A stretch of 64,000 nt of DNA from Mycetocola zhujimingii. Lineage in GTDB: Bacteria; Actinomycetota; Actinomycetes; Actinomycetales; Microbacteriaceae. Each line of letters starts with the position of its first letter. Within the stretch, counting starts at the first letter, position 1. Position numbers and translations under genes: made by a program. Below are positions 8,406 to 17,120 of the stretch, piece by piece. The notes beneath the pieces were generated by a model. The model was not told where the DNA came from. It worked only from the letters and a program-made list of their open reading frames with translations, and did not search any database. The stretch spans positions 248,001-312,000 of the forward strand of contig NZ_CP026949.1 in the NCBI RefSeq assembly GCF_003065425.1, in the 5' to 3' direction.

Positions 8406-9164
8406 CTAGGCCGCCGTGAGTCGGCGGGTCAGCGCCACACCAGCGGCCCGGACAAGCGGCGCCACCTGTTCCGGATCCATGGCACCGCTGGGCCCCGCGA
8501 GCGAGATCGCCCCGAGAACGACCCGGTCGGCCGAAATCACCGGTGTCGCAACAGCAAGAATCCCGGGATACGCCACCCCTCGGTCCGTGGCTATGACCGT
8601 GGCGCGGACCTGACTCAGCTCCTCTCTGAACTGATCGGCCGCGCCGTCGATGAGCGGGGCAGTTGCCCGGTCGACAACCGCGCTGTCCGCGCAAAATGCC
8701 AGATAGGCCTTTCCGCTGGCCGTCTTGAGAGCCGGCGATCGCATCCCAGCCCTGGTCGGCAGCATCGGAAGCCGCCCGGCCACCGCCGCTATGGAGATCA
8801 TGTCTGTGCCCTGGTACACCCAAAGGCCGACCCGCTCCCCGGTGAGCTCAACAAGCTCACGAATCACCGGCGCAGCGGCCGTAAGCAGGCGGCGGGGGAG
8901 ACCCGCGCGTGCGCCAAGCTCAAAGAGTCGAAGACCCAGCGTCACCCCATCGTCCGTGCGCTCGAGATAACGGTGCTCGACCAGCTCTGCGACCAGGCGG
9001 GACACCGTGGACTTCGGCATACCCGTGAGATCGGCCAGTTGGGTGATGGACGGGTTGGAGCCAGCTTCCTTGACCGCGTTGAGAATTGCCACGATGCGTT
9101 CGAGCACCGGCGCTGACGTGACTCCTGGCCCTGCTGGGGTGTTCCACTCGGCGAAACTCATCAT
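8406..9164 (-). CDS. IclR family transcriptional regulator
   Basis: The 252-residue protein has an N-terminal helix-turn-helix ('LADLTGMPKSTVSRLVAELVEHRYL', about residues 40-64) and the IclR ligand-binding domain. It is the same length as the neighbouring IclR protein and clearly related to it, suggesting a tandem duplication that diverged. AGGAGA precedes ATG 9164. The operator-like TGTTCCACTCGGCGAAA (9140-9156) falls within its first codons, which could allow autoregulation. It diverges from the dehydroshikimate dehydratase gene. Confidence 0.9.
   Translation of the reverse strand: MMSFAEWNTPAGPGVTSAPVLERIVAILNAVKEAGSNPSITQLADLTGMPKSTVSRLVAELVEHRYLERTDDGVTLGLRLFELGARAGLPRRLLTAAAPVIRELVELTGERVGLWVYQGTDMISIAAVAGRLPMLPTRAGMRSPALKTASGKAYLAFCADSAVVDRATAPLIDGAADQFREELSQVRATVIATDRGVAYPGILAVATPVISADRVVLGAISLAGPSGAMDPEQVAPLVRAAGVALTRRLTAA
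9140..9156. promoter_or_regulatory. Candidate IclR operator inside the 5' end of the IclR gene
   Basis: TGTTCCACTCGGCGAAA repeats the 6255/6301 motif. It overlaps codons of the first IclR gene (residues ~SFAEWNT), so conservation may partly reflect coding sequence. Confidence 0.3.
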
Positions 9165-9219
9165 CGAACGTCTCCTTAGAGCGGGTTAGATCATCCTTGA
9201 CCGCCTGCTGCGGTCGAAC

Positions 9220-9233
9220 GTACTAGTTAGTAC
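9220..9233. promoter_or_regulatory. Palindrome GTACTA-GT-TAGTAC, candidate TetR operator
   Basis: A perfect 6-bp inverted repeat with a 2-nt spacer lies in the gap between the IclR gene and the dehydroshikimate dehydratase gene, 63 bp before the start at 9297. The core GTACTAGTT recurs at 16523 upstream of another TetR gene. It is a candidate site for the TetR protein encoded at 12370; this is inference. Confidence 0.45.
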
Positions 9234-9296
9234 CTTTTTCCGCAAGCAATTCTGAGAGCCGCTCGGGCAGTGCTCCCGGTGCCCGCTGGAGGCAAC

Positions 9297-11141
9297 ATGC
9301 GAACATCCATCGCCACCGTCTGCCTCAGTGGCACGCTCGATCAGAAGCTGGCCGCAGCCAGCGAAGCAGGCTTCGACGGGGTAGAGATATTCGAGCCGGA
9401 TCTCATCGCCTCGCCCGAGTCTCCCGAGGCCATCAGGGCACGAGCGGACGAGCTCGGCCTGTCGCTCGACCTCTATCAGCCGTTTCGGGATTTCGAAGGG
9501 GTTGGACCCGATCTGCTCGAGCACAACCTCCGGCGAGCAGGTGCAAAATTCTCGCTCATGAATCGCCTGGGTATCGAGACGATGCTGTTGTGCAGCAATG
9601 TCGCGACGGCGCGAAGCGGGGATGAGCAGCTCGCGGCGACGCAACTCCGCGAGCTTGGGGAGCTCGCGGAACGCTTTGGTGTTCGCGTTGCGTATGAGGC
9701 GCTGGCCTGGGGGCGGTTCGTCGACGATTACGAGCAGGCAGCCCGGATCGTACGCCTCGCGGACCATCCGCGGATCGGGGTATGCCTGGACAGTTTCCAC
9801 ATTCTGTCGAGGGGGCACGACCCGCAAGCAATCGAGACGATTCCCGCAGACAAGATCTTCTTCGTCCAGTTGGCCGACGCGCCGATCCTGTCGATGGACG
9901 TGCTTTCGTGGAGCAGGCACCACCGGCTCTTCCCCGGCGAGGGCGGATTCGACCTCGCCGCGTTCATGGGGCACCTGGTGAGGACAGGATACGACGGGCC
10001 GATCTCGCTCGAGATCTTCAACGACACGTTCCGCCAGTCGGACGCCGCATCGACCGCCGTCGATGCCCGACGCTCACTGCGACTGCTCGAGGACGAAACC
10101 CGGGCCTGGCTTGGGCGGTCATCACGCGGACGCACCGAGCAGATGACGGCCAGACCGCTCCCGGTCGTAGAGCCGCCAGCCGATATCAACTACGTGGAGT
10201 TGCGCACCGACGCGATCGACGAGATGCGCACACTTCTCGCGCAACTGGGTTTCGCGGCGCACGGCCGCCACCGTACGAAGAGCGTCGAACTCTGGTCACA
10301 GGGCGCCGCACGAATGGTGCTCGGAAGGCCCGAGACCCAACCGCCACCACCGACCGTCGCGGGAATCGGATTGTCCGTCAGCAATCCGGATGCTGCGCTC
10401 CGGCGGGCAACCGATTTGTTCGCACCCGAGATCCACCGCTCGGAGGGCCCGGGTGACGAGTCTCTCGTTGGCGTGAGGGCGCCGGACGGATCAGAGGTTT
10501 TCTTCGGGCTGGAGGGCAGCACGGAACCAAAGTGGGTGCGGGAGTTCCCGGTCCCAGACCAACCGGGCGCCGAGCTCGTCGAACGGGTTGACCACATCAA
10601 TCTCGCTCAACCCTGGCAGCACTTCGATGCCGGGGTGCTTTTCTTCCACTCGGTGCTTGACCTGCGGTCGCAGCCGTCGATGGAAGTGGCCGCACCGGTG
10701 GGACTCGTGCGCAGCCAGGTGCTTCGCGCCGCGGACGGTGTCGTGCGCATCGCGCTCAACCTGGTGCCGTCGGGCGCGCACGACGACGCGATCCTTCCGC
10801 AGCACATTGCCTTCGCTTCGACCGATGTTCTCGCGCTGGCGCGACAGGCGCGAGAGCGAGGGTTCCATCCCCTCGACATCCCGGCCAACTATTACGACGA
10901 CATCGAGGCTCGGTTCGACATTGAGGCATCACTGCTCGCGGAGCTGAAGGAGTTGAACGTCATGTACGACCGAGACGAGGCAGGGGAGTTCCTCCACTTC
11001 TATACCCAGGCGATCGGGACTGTCTTCCTCGAGGTGGTCGAGCGTCGCGACGGTTATGAGGGGTATGGAGCGCTCAACGCTCCCGTCCGTCTCGCCGCCC
11101 AGTATCAGCAGCGCCGCGACGCGGAAGGCGTGCCGGCGTGA
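9297..11141 (+). CDS. qsuB: Two-domain 3-dehydroshikimate dehydratase (QsuB/QuiC type)
   Basis: The 614-residue protein joins an N-terminal TIM-barrel sugar-phosphate isomerase/AP-endonuclease-2 domain (residues 1 to ~275, starting MRTSIATVCLSGTLDQKL) to a C-terminal region resembling 4-hydroxyphenylpyruvate dioxygenase/VOC (from ~295). This matches QsuB of Corynebacterium glutamicum in size and order. The N-terminal domain dehydrates 3-dehydroshikimate to protocatechuate, which feeds pcaHG. The role of the VOC half in this family is less clear. GGAGGC precedes ATG 9297, so this start is preferred over an upstream one at 9270. The next gene overlaps by 4 bp. Confidence 0.92.
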   Translation: MRTSIATVCLSGTLDQKLAAASEAGFDGVEIFEPDLIASPESPEAIRARADELGLSLDLYQPFRDFEGVGPDLLEHNLRRAGAKFSLMNRLGIETMLLCSNVATARSGDEQLAATQLRELGELAERFGVRVAYEALAWGRFVDDYEQAARIVRLADHPRIGVCLDSFHILSRGHDPQAIETIPADKIFFVQLADAPILSMDVLSWSRHHRLFPGEGGFDLAAFMGHLVRTGYDGPISLEIFNDTFRQSDAASTAVDARRSLRLLEDETRAWLGRSSRGRTEQMTARPLPVVEPPADINYVELRTDAIDEMRTLLAQLGFAAHGRHRTKSVELWSQGAARMVLGRPETQPPPPTVAGIGLSVSNPDAALRRATDLFAPEIHRSEGPGDESLVGVRAPDGSEVFFGLEGSTEPKWVREFPVPDQPGAELVERVDHINLAQPWQHFDAGVLFFHSVLDLRSQPSMEVAAPVGLVRSQVLRAADGVVRIALNLVPSGAHDDAILPQHIAFASTDVLALARQARERGFHPLDIPANYYDDIEARFDIEASLLAELKELNVMYDRDEAGEFLHFYTQAIGTVFLEVVERRDGYEGYGALNAPVRLAAQYQQRRDAEGVPA

Positions 11142-11437
11142 TCCGCCACGTCGCCGTTTTCCGGTTCGTGCCGGAGTTCACCGCCGACGAGCGGGAGCAC
11201 TGGATGGGTCTGCTGCGTGCTCTCCCCGCGCAGATCCCCTCGGTGCGCAGCATGAGCGTCGGTCCGGATGTGCTCGGCGGTGCGGCATCCCACGACCTTG
11301 CCATCGTTGCCGATTTTGATGACCTCGATGGGCTCGACCTGTACAGCCGGCATCCGGCGCACGCCGAAGTCCTCAGGATCTCCGCCGGTGTCAAGATTTC
11401 GCTCGCGACGGTCGACTTCGAAATCCCGGAAAGCTGA
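11138..11437 (+). CDS. Dabb (stress-responsive A/B barrel) family protein
   Basis: This 99-residue protein begins IRHVAVFRF and has the Dabb ferredoxin-like pattern, with 'DFDDLDGLDLYSRHPAHAEV' near the middle. Dabb proteins are small dimeric alpha+beta barrels, and some have enzymatic or ligand-binding roles on aromatic compounds. GTG 11138 overlaps the previous stop by 4 bp and its own stop overlaps the next ATG by 1 bp, so it is fixed inside the qsuB-aroE operon. Its specific role is unknown. Confidence 0.85.
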   Translation: MIRHVAVFRFVPEFTADEREHWMGLLRALPAQIPSVRSMSVGPDVLGGAASHDLAIVADFDDLDGLDLYSRHPAHAEVLRISAGVKISLATVDFEIPES

Positions 11438-12357
11438 TGGGCGCCCGGCGGCCAGCCAGCTTCCCGCAGGCCAGTGGTGGTTATCTCGTCGGACTGATCG
11501 GTGCGGGAATCTCGGCATCGTTCACCCCGCAGCTGCACGAGGTCGAGGCAGCGGAACTCGGTCTCGACTATGAGTACCGCATTCTCGACCTGATTGAACT
11601 CGGCAGGCGAGCGGACGACGTTGGCGCGTTGCTCGGTGAGGCGCGCAGCCGCAACTTCTCGGCGATGAACATCACTCACCCCTGCAAACAACTGGTGGTC
11701 GACGTCGTGGATGAGCTGGATCCGCGGGCAGAGCACCTGGGCGCTGTCAATCTCGTCGTTTTCGAGGACGAGAAACTGGTCGGCTACAACACCGACTGGG
11801 TCGGGTACCGGGACGGCCTCGTCGCCGGGCTGCCCGGCGCATCGCTCGAACGTGTTGTGCAGATCGGTTGCGGCGGCGCTGGATCGGCGACCGCCTATGC
11901 GCTCCTGTCGAGCGGTGTCACACGGCTTGACCTGTTCGATGTCGACGAGGCCCGCGCGCGGGACATCGCGGAGCGCATGCGCCCCCATTTCCCGTCGCAG
12001 GTCATTGCGACTGTCCCGCATCACAATCTCGAGGTGATGATCACCAGGGCCAACGGGGTCGTCCACGCCACCCCGATGGGGATGCTTCATCATCCGGGAG
12101 TGGCATTCGACGTCGATCTCCTCCAGGAAGGCGCATGGGTCTCGGACGTTGTGTACCGGCCCCTGGAAACGGAACTCATCCGTCAGGCTGTCGAGCGGGG
12201 TCATCCGGTGCTCGATGGAGGCCGAATGGCCGTCGGACAGGCCTACGCTAGCCTTCAGATCATCACGGGCCGAGAGCCCAATCGGGAAAGGATGGAGGAG
12301 CACTTTCGCACCCTCATCCGACACGAAGAGTCTTCGGGTCCGCCCGCCCGAAGGTGA
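11437..12357 (+). CDS. Quinate/shikimate dehydrogenase (catabolic AroE/QsuD type)
   Basis: The 306-residue protein shows the AroE fold. The substrate loop is GISASFTPQLHE, the catalytic-Lys strand reads NITHPCKQ, and N and D of GYNTDW are present. The Rossmann glycine loop GCGGAGSATAY follows. The second Rossmann strand ends in Asp (LFDVDEARA), which in this family favours NAD over NADP and is typical of catabolic quinate/shikimate dehydrogenases. It would oxidise quinate to dehydroquinate and shikimate to dehydroshikimate. It overlaps the Dabb gene by 1 bp and the TetR gene follows after 12 bp. Confidence 0.88.
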   Translation: MGARRPASFPQASGGYLVGLIGAGISASFTPQLHEVEAAELGLDYEYRILDLIELGRRADDVGALLGEARSRNFSAMNITHPCKQLVVDVVDELDPRAEHLGAVNLVVFEDEKLVGYNTDWVGYRDGLVAGLPGASLERVVQIGCGGAGSATAYALLSSGVTRLDLFDVDEARARDIAERMRPHFPSQVIATVPHHNLEVMITRANGVVHATPMGMLHHPGVAFDVDLLQEGAWVSDVVYRPLETELIRQAVERGHPVLDGGRMAVGQAYASLQIITGREPNRERMEEHFRTLIRHEESSGPPARR

Positions 12358-12369
12358 AGGAAGCAGAGC

Positions 12370-13029
12370 ATGGCTGACGAGTTGCATGAGGTTCAGGACG
12401 GCGGATCGACCCTGCGCGCTGAGCGGACGAAGGAAGACATTCTCGAGGTCGCGACGGCAGAATTCGCGGCGAACGGATACGCCGGTGCGCGCGTCGACGA
12501 GATCGCCGCGCGGACCCGAACGACCAAGCGAATGATCTACTACTACTTCGCCTCGAAGGAAGGCCTGTATCTCCGGGTGCTGGAGCGCGTGTATGCCCAG
12601 ATCCGTCAGGTGGAGCGCGGGGTGCAGATCGATGAGCTCTCGCCGCGTGAGGCGTTGCGCAAACTGGCGGAGACTACCTTCGATCACCATACGACGCACG
12701 AAGAGTTCATTCAGCTCGTCAGCATCGAGAACATCCACCGCGCTGAGCACCTTCTGCAATCGCCGACGATCCTCAGGGAAAACGCGACAGCAATCACCGT
12801 GCTCGAGAGCGTCATCCGGCGCGGGGTCAGCGAAGGGGTCTTCCGTGACGACGTCGATGCGCTCGACGTGCACATGATCATCAGCGCATTCGCGTGCTTT
12901 CACGTCGCCAACCGGCATACCTTCGCGGCGATCTTCGATCGCGACATGCTCGACCCTGGGCTTCGAGAGCCTCATCGGCGTCTTATCGGCGACATGATCG
13001 TGGCGACCATGACCTCGAGTGAGGCCTGA
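12370..13029 (+). CDS. TetR family transcriptional regulator
   Basis: The 219-residue protein has a canonical TetR N-terminal domain ('ILEVATAEFAANGYAGARVDEIAARTRTTKRMIYYYFASKEGLY', about residues 23-65) and a divergent C-terminal effector domain. It lies 12 bp after the quinate/shikimate dehydrogenase gene with AAGGAAGCAGAGC upstream of ATG 12370, so it is probably the last gene of that operon. The palindrome at 9220, ahead of the operon, is a natural candidate for autoregulation. Confidence 0.9.
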   Translation: MADELHEVQDGGSTLRAERTKEDILEVATAEFAANGYAGARVDEIAARTRTTKRMIYYYFASKEGLYLRVLERVYAQIRQVERGVQIDELSPREALRKLAETTFDHHTTHEEFIQLVSIENIHRAEHLLQSPTILRENATAITVLESVIRRGVSEGVFRDDVDALDVHMIISAFACFHVANRHTFAAIFDRDMLDPGLREPHRRLIGDMIVATMTSSEA

Positions 13030-13038
13030 CCGCCGCTG

Positions 13039-13053
13039 TTCCATTGAATGGAA
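13039..13053. promoter_or_regulatory. Perfect palindrome TTCCATT-G-AATGGAA, candidate IclR operator
   Basis: A 15-bp perfect inverted repeat, preceded by TG so that it reads TGTTCCATTGAATGGAA, lies in the gap between the TetR gene and the CoA-transferase genes. It shares the TGTTCCAYT half with the sites at 6255, 6301 and 9140 and so ties these promoters together. It probably controls pcaI-pcaJ-pcaF. Confidence 0.55.
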
Positions 13054-13167
13054 TGCGGGGCACAGCGTCGATGACGACGGAGCAGGATGGGCTTTGACCC
13101 TCCAAGCAGAGAGACAGCACCATGCCCCGATCCACGAGCGCTCGCCCCGGCTGTGGGGAACATCCCC

Positions 13168-13950
13168 GTGGATAAGACTGTCGAAACGGTAAGCCTGGCC
13201 GTCGCGGACATCCCAACCGGCTCATCGCTGGCGGTGGGCGGGTTCGGGCTGTCTGGTGTCCCCATTTCGCTCATCCGTGCCTTACTCGCCCAGGGAGCGA
13301 GCGGACTCGAGGTGGTGTCGAACAACTGCGGCGTTGACGGGTGGGGGCTTGGCGAACTGCTGGCCGCGGGACGCATCCGTCGTGTCATTGCCAGCTACAT
13401 CGGGGAGAACAAGGAATTCGCCCGTCAGTACCTGTCCGGTGAACTCGACGTCGAACTGACCCCGCAGGGTACGCTCGCCGAACGGCTCCGCGCGGGTGGC
13501 GTTGGCATCCCCGCGTTCTACACGGCAACCGGCGCGGGGACCGCCGTATCCGACGGCGGGATGCCGATCCGGTATGCCGCTGACGGCACGGTGGAGGTGA
13601 TGAGCGAGCCGAAGGAGACCCGCACGCTCGAGACGTTCGGGGCGGAAAAGGAATACGTTCTCGAGACGGCGATACGCACCGACTTCGGTCTGGTTCGCGC
13701 CGCGGTCGGCGACCGCCACGGAAACCTGCGCTTCGAAAAGGCGGCGCGAAACTTCAATCCGCTGGCGGGCATGGCTGGACGCATCACCATCGCCGAGGTC
13801 GACGAACTGGTCGAGCCGGGAGAACTTGGCCCTGACGACATCCACCTTCCCGGCATCTACGTCGACCGGATCGTCGAGCTCACCCCGGCCCAGGCGTCCG
13901 ACCTGCCGATCGAGAAGGTCACCGTACGGAGCAGGGAAGGGTCGAGCTGA
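13168..13950 (+). CDS. pcaI: 3-oxoadipate CoA-transferase subunit A
   Basis: The 260-residue protein is the alpha subunit of a family I CoA-transferase, with the [14 protein letters not shown] glycine-rich strand near the start. GTG 13168 gives the family-typical start [21 protein letters not shown] lies 7 nt upstream. A longer frame from 13087 would add 27 unconserved residues. It transfers CoA from succinyl-CoA to 3-oxoadipate together with subunit B, whose ATG overlaps its stop by 1 bp. Family members also use acetoacetate, but the operon with a thiolase inside the pca locus argues for 3-oxoadipate. Confidence 0.88.
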   Translation: MDKTVETVSLAVADIPTGSSLAVGGFGLSGVPISLIRALLAQGASGLEVVSNNCGVDGWGLGELLAAGRIRRVIASYIGENKEFARQYLSGELDVELTPQGTLAERLRAGGVGIPAFYTATGAGTAVSDGGMPIRYAADGTVEVMSEPKETRTLETFGAEKEYVLETAIRTDFGLVRAAVGDRHGNLRFEKAARNFNPLAGMAGRITIAEVDELVEPGELGPDDIHLPGIYVDRIVELTPAQASDLPIEKVTVRSREGSS

Positions 13951-14603
13951 TGCCGCGCACACGCGACGAAATGGCGGCAAGGGCCGCCGAAGAGCTGATC
14001 GACGGCAGCTACGTCAATCTCGGTATCGGACTGCCGACGCTCATCCCCAACCACTTGCCCGATGGCATCCATGTCGTGCTGCACTCCGAGAACGGAATAC
14101 TCGGGGTCGGCCCGTATCCATGGGAGGGGGAGGAGGACCCGAAGCTCATTAATGCGGGCAAGGAGACAGTGACGGTCCTTCCCGGCGCCAGCTACTTCGA
14201 CTCGGCCGCGAGTTTCGGCATGATCCGCGGTGGACGCGTCGCGACCGCGGTACTCGGAGCGATGCAGGTGTCCGCCGGCGGCGACATCGCGAACTGGGCA
14301 GTCCCGGGCAAGATGGTGAAGGGAATGGGCGGCGCGATGGACCTCGTCAACGGCGCTGAGCGGGTCATCGTGGTGATGGATCACGTCGCGAAGGATGGCT
14401 CGCCGAAGATCGTGCCGGAGTGCACGCTTCCGCTCACGGGTCGCGCCTGCATCGACCGCATCATCACCGATCTCGCGGTCATCGACGTCACGGCCGACGG
14501 ACTCGTTCTCCGTGAACTCGCGCCGGGCGTGACCGTCGGGCAGGTGACCGAATCGACCGCAGCGCCGCTGACGATTGACCCGGACGTCAAGGAAGCATCG
14601 TGA
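13950..14603 (+). CDS. pcaJ: 3-oxoadipate CoA-transferase subunit B
   Basis: The 217-residue beta subunit carries the S-E-N-G motif ([11 protein letters not shown], about residue 48), whose Glu forms the enzyme-CoA thioester in family I CoA-transferases. '[15 protein letters not shown]' is another family hallmark. It overlaps subunit A by 1 bp and the thiolase gene by 4 bp (GTGA), so the three genes form a tight unit. Confidence 0.9.
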   Translation: MPRTRDEMAARAAEELIDGSYVNLGIGLPTLIPNHLPDGIHVVLHSENGILGVGPYPWEGEEDPKLINAGKETVTVLPGASYFDSAASFGMIRGGRVATAVLGAMQVSAGGDIANWAVPGKMVKGMGGAMDLVNGAERVIVVMDHVAKDGSPKIVPECTLPLTGRACIDRIITDLAVIDVTADGLVLRELAPGVTVGQVTESTAAPLTIDPDVKEAS

Positions 14604-15817
14604 GTCTCCTGCGTGAGGTCGTCATCTGCTCACCCATCCGCACTCCGGTGGGGCGCATGGGTGGAGCGCTGGCGCCCCTGAGCGCTCTCGACCTCGCCAC
14701 GACCGTGCTTCGGGCGCTCCTCGAACGAACCGGCCTGGAGCCGGGAGCAATTGACGGGGTGATCGGTGCCCAAAGCTACCCGACCATGGAGGCGCCGGCT
14801 TTCGGGCGGGTCGCAGCGCTCGATTCGGGTTTCCCGACCACGACCGGCGGTTACCAGCTGGACCGGCGGTGTGGAAGCGGCCTGCAAGCCGTGATGAACG
14901 CCGCGATGGAAGTGCAGACCGGCGTCAGTGACGCCGTGGTCGCGCTCGGGGTGGAGTCCATGTCGAACGCTCCGTTCTACACCGAGGAGGGACGGCGGGG
15001 TGCGCCCCGCGGTGGGTACTTCTTCCGCGACGCCCTCGCTCGCGGCCGTGAGACGGTGGGTGGCCGTTTCTACCCGACGCCTGACGGAAACGTCGGAACC
15101 GCCGAAACCCTCCGCGCCGAGTACGGCATCGGGCGCGACGCTCAGGACGCTCTCGCACTCCGGTCACACCAGCGCGCTGTCCAGGCGCAGGCCTCGGGTG
15201 CGTTCGATGCGGAGATCGTCCCCGTGACGGTACCCGGCCGACGAGGTGACGTACTCGTCGATCGCGACGAGCATCCTCGCGCCGATTCGACACTCGAAGC
15301 GCTCGCCGCACTCACCCCTCTCCTGACGAAGAAGGATCCGGATGCGACGGTGACGGCCGGTAACGCGAGTGGCCAGAACGACGCTGCCGCTGCCTGCATC
15401 GTCACCACCCCGGAGCATGCGAGGGCGCTCGGACTCGTGCCGGCCCTTCGCCTTCGATCCTGGGCTGTCGCCGGGGTGGACCCGCGGCGCTTCGGGATCG
15501 CCCCGGTGCCGGCAACAGAGCTGGCACTCGCGCGCGCCGGACTCGGCCTGGCAGACCTCGATGTCATCGAGCTCAACGAGGCGTTCGCGGTGCAGGTCCT
15601 CGCCTGCCTGGCTGACTGGGGTATCGATGCCGAAGACCCGCGCCTCAATCCGCGCGGCAGCGGAATCTCGATCGGGCACCCGATAGCCGCAACAGGCATC
15701 CGTATGCTCGCCACCCTCGCGAACGAGCTGCCCGACCTGGACGGTACCCTGGCACTCGAGACCATGTGCATCGGCGGTGGGCAGGCGCTCGCCGCTGTGT
15801 TCGAGCGGGTCGACTGA
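14600..15817 (+). CDS. pcaF: 3-oxoadipyl-CoA thiolase (acetyl-CoA acyltransferase)
   Basis: The 405-residue protein is a full-length thiolase. The acyl-accepting Cys lies in [11 protein letters not shown] (about residue 92), NEAFAVQVL and the GHPIAATG histidine are present, and the second catalytic Cys lies in CIGGGQALA near the end. In this operon it should cleave 3-oxoadipyl-CoA to succinyl-CoA and acetyl-CoA, the last step of the beta-ketoadipate pathway. GTG 14600 overlaps the previous stop. Specificity for 3-oxoadipyl-CoA rests on context. Confidence 0.9.
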   Translation: MSLLREVVICSPIRTPVGRMGGALAPLSALDLATTVLRALLERTGLEPGAIDGVIGAQSYPTMEAPAFGRVAALDSGFPTTTGGYQLDRRCGSGLQAVMNAAMEVQTGVSDAVVALGVESMSNAPFYTEEGRRGAPRGGYFFRDALARGRETVGGRFYPTPDGNVGTAETLRAEYGIGRDAQDALALRSHQRAVQAQASGAFDAEIVPVTVPGRRGDVLVDRDEHPRADSTLEALAALTPLLTKKDPDATVTAGNASGQNDAAAACIVTTPEHARALGLVPALRLRSWAVAGVDPRRFGIAPVPATELALARAGLGLADLDVIELNEAFAVQVLACLADWGIDAEDPRLNPRGSGISIGHPIAATGIRMLATLANELPDLDGTLALETMCIGGGQALAAVFERVD

Positions 15818-15844
15818 CCTGCGGTGGCGCGGTTCCGTTGAACC

Positions 15845-16453
15845 TCAGTTCGGTGTGCGTGCCGCCCCGATGACCGCGGCATAGGCAACGCGCAATCTCC
15901 CGGCGATTTCCTCGGGGTCGCTGAGGTAGCCATTGACCATGGCGCCGTCCCGCAGCATCATCAGTTGCCCGGCGATAGTGTCGGGGTCGCTGGCGCCGGC
16001 ATCCGTCGCGATTGCGGTGAACAGCTCGAGGGTCCACGTGCGGTGCGCATCGACAACGACTCTGACGGGGTCATCCGGGTCGGCGATTTCTGCGGCGGCG
16101 TTGATAAACGGGCATCCCCTGAATCCCGGCATGCAGCTCGCCGATCCGATGATCTCCGCAATGTTCTCAAGCGCATGTGCAGGGTCTGACTGAGAGCGAG
16201 CAGTCGTCAGCGCCTCCCGCTCTCCGGCGGCCTGCCGCTCGAGATAGGCAACAACCAGGTCGGTCTTGGTTTTGAAGTGGCGATAGAACGTGACCTTCGT
16301 GATCCCCGCCTGCTCGATGATCCGGTCGGCGCTTGTTCCGCGGATGCTGTTCGCATAGATCAACTCGGTCGCGGCGTCCAGGATGCGAGCACGCGTGGCG
16401 TCGCCCCGCCGGCTACCGGTCACCCCAGGCGTCATCGGCGTTGTTTCACCCAC
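15845..16453 (-). CDS. TetR family transcriptional regulator
   Basis: The 202-residue protein has a TetR helix-turn-helix ('AGITKVTFYRHFKTKTDLVVAYLE', about residues 48-71). GTG 16453 has AAAGGAG 5 nt upstream. It diverges from the DUF308/oxidoreductase/EthD genes and converges on pcaF, so it more likely controls the genes to its right than the pca genes. A GTACTAGTT core like that of the 9220 palindrome lies in the shared promoter. Confidence 0.9.
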   Translation of the reverse strand: MGETTPMTPGVTGSRRGDATRARILDAATELIYANSIRGTSADRIIEQAGITKVTFYRHFKTKTDLVVAYLERQAAGEREALTTARSQSDPAHALENIAEIIGSASCMPGFRGCPFINAAAEIADPDDPVRVVVDAHRTWTLELFTAIATDAGASDPDTIAGQLMMLRDGAMVNGYLSDPEEIAGRLRVAYAAVIGAARTPN

Positions 16454-16510
16454 GGTGCTCCTTTTTTTGAACCTTTTACTTGCGTTGCTGTCGGTATCGA
16501 CTCTAGAGTG

Positions 16511-16541
16511 TCCATGGTAGGGGTACTAGTTCGTCTACATA
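16511..16541. promoter_or_regulatory. Divergent promoter with partial palindrome around GTACTAGTT
   Basis: Between the TetR gene and the DUF308 gene the sequence GTAG...GTACTAGTT...CTAC (16517-16538) shows imperfect dyad symmetry and shares GTACTAGTT with the 9220 palindrome. It is a plausible TetR operator. Confidence 0.35.
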
Positions 16542-16562
16542 AAATCTGTGAAAGGAATTCTG

Positions 16563-17120
16563 GTGACAACCATCGATACCCGTGCGGCCGTGCCTCTTGC
16601 GAGGACACTGCGCCGGGTCTATTTCTCCCGCTTCGGTTTTGCCCTGATCTGGGCAGTGCTGCTGGCGTTTGTGGCTCCGAACGCGGCGCCACTTCTCACC
16701 GTGCTCGTGATCATTTACCCGCTGGTTGACGCATTCTCCGTGTTGACCGAGCTGCGGGCAGCTGGAACAACCTCACGATCACGGGCGAGCGAAATCATCA
16801 ACATCGTTAGCAGTGTGCTGGCCGCCGTTGCCCTTGGCTGGGCCTCCTTCGTATCCCCAGGCGCGGTACTCGCGGTGTGGGGCGTGTGGGCGGTGCTTTC
16901 GGGCGCCTCGCAGTTGGTCACCGGCCTGATCCGTCGCAAACTGGGTGGCCAGGTGCCGCTGATCTTCAGCGGCGGTTTGTCGGTCCTGGTTGGTTTCGCG
17001 TTCCTCGCTCAGGGGCTTGGCGGATCCACAATGGTGACCTCAATCGCTGGCTACGCGGCCCTGGGCGGCGTGCTCTTCCTGATTTCCGCGCTCCGCCTGA
17101 CTCGATCGGCGCGTGCCTGA
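16563..17120 (+). CDS. DUF308 / HdeD-like membrane protein
   Basis: The 185-residue protein has about six hydrophobic helices with polar ends, the size and profile of DUF308/HdeD-type membrane proteins. HdeD is linked to acid resistance in enterobacteria, but the family's biochemical role is unclear. GTG 16563 follows AAAGGA at 6 nt, so it is preferred over GTG 16548. Its stop overlaps the next ATG by 1 bp. Confidence 0.78.
   Translation: MTTIDTRAAVPLARTLRRVYFSRFGFALIWAVLLAFVAPNAAPLLTVLVIIYPLVDAFSVLTELRAAGTTSRSRASEIINIVSSVLAAVALGWASFVSPGAVLAVWGVWAVLSGASQLVTGLIRRKLGGQVPLIFSGGLSVLVGFAFLAQGLGGSTMVTSIAGYAALGGVLFLISALRLTRSARA

Noticed and set aside
11074-13044. A 656-codon open frame on the minus strand
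   Set aside because: It lies antisense to the Dabb, quinate/shikimate dehydrogenase and TetR genes, which have clear families. Long antisense frames are expected at this GC content and the translation matches no family.
15831-15844. Palindrome GGTTC-CGTT-GAACC between pcaF and the TetR gene
   Set aside because: It resembles the TTCC motif but lies between convergent gene ends, not in a promoter, and could occur by chance.
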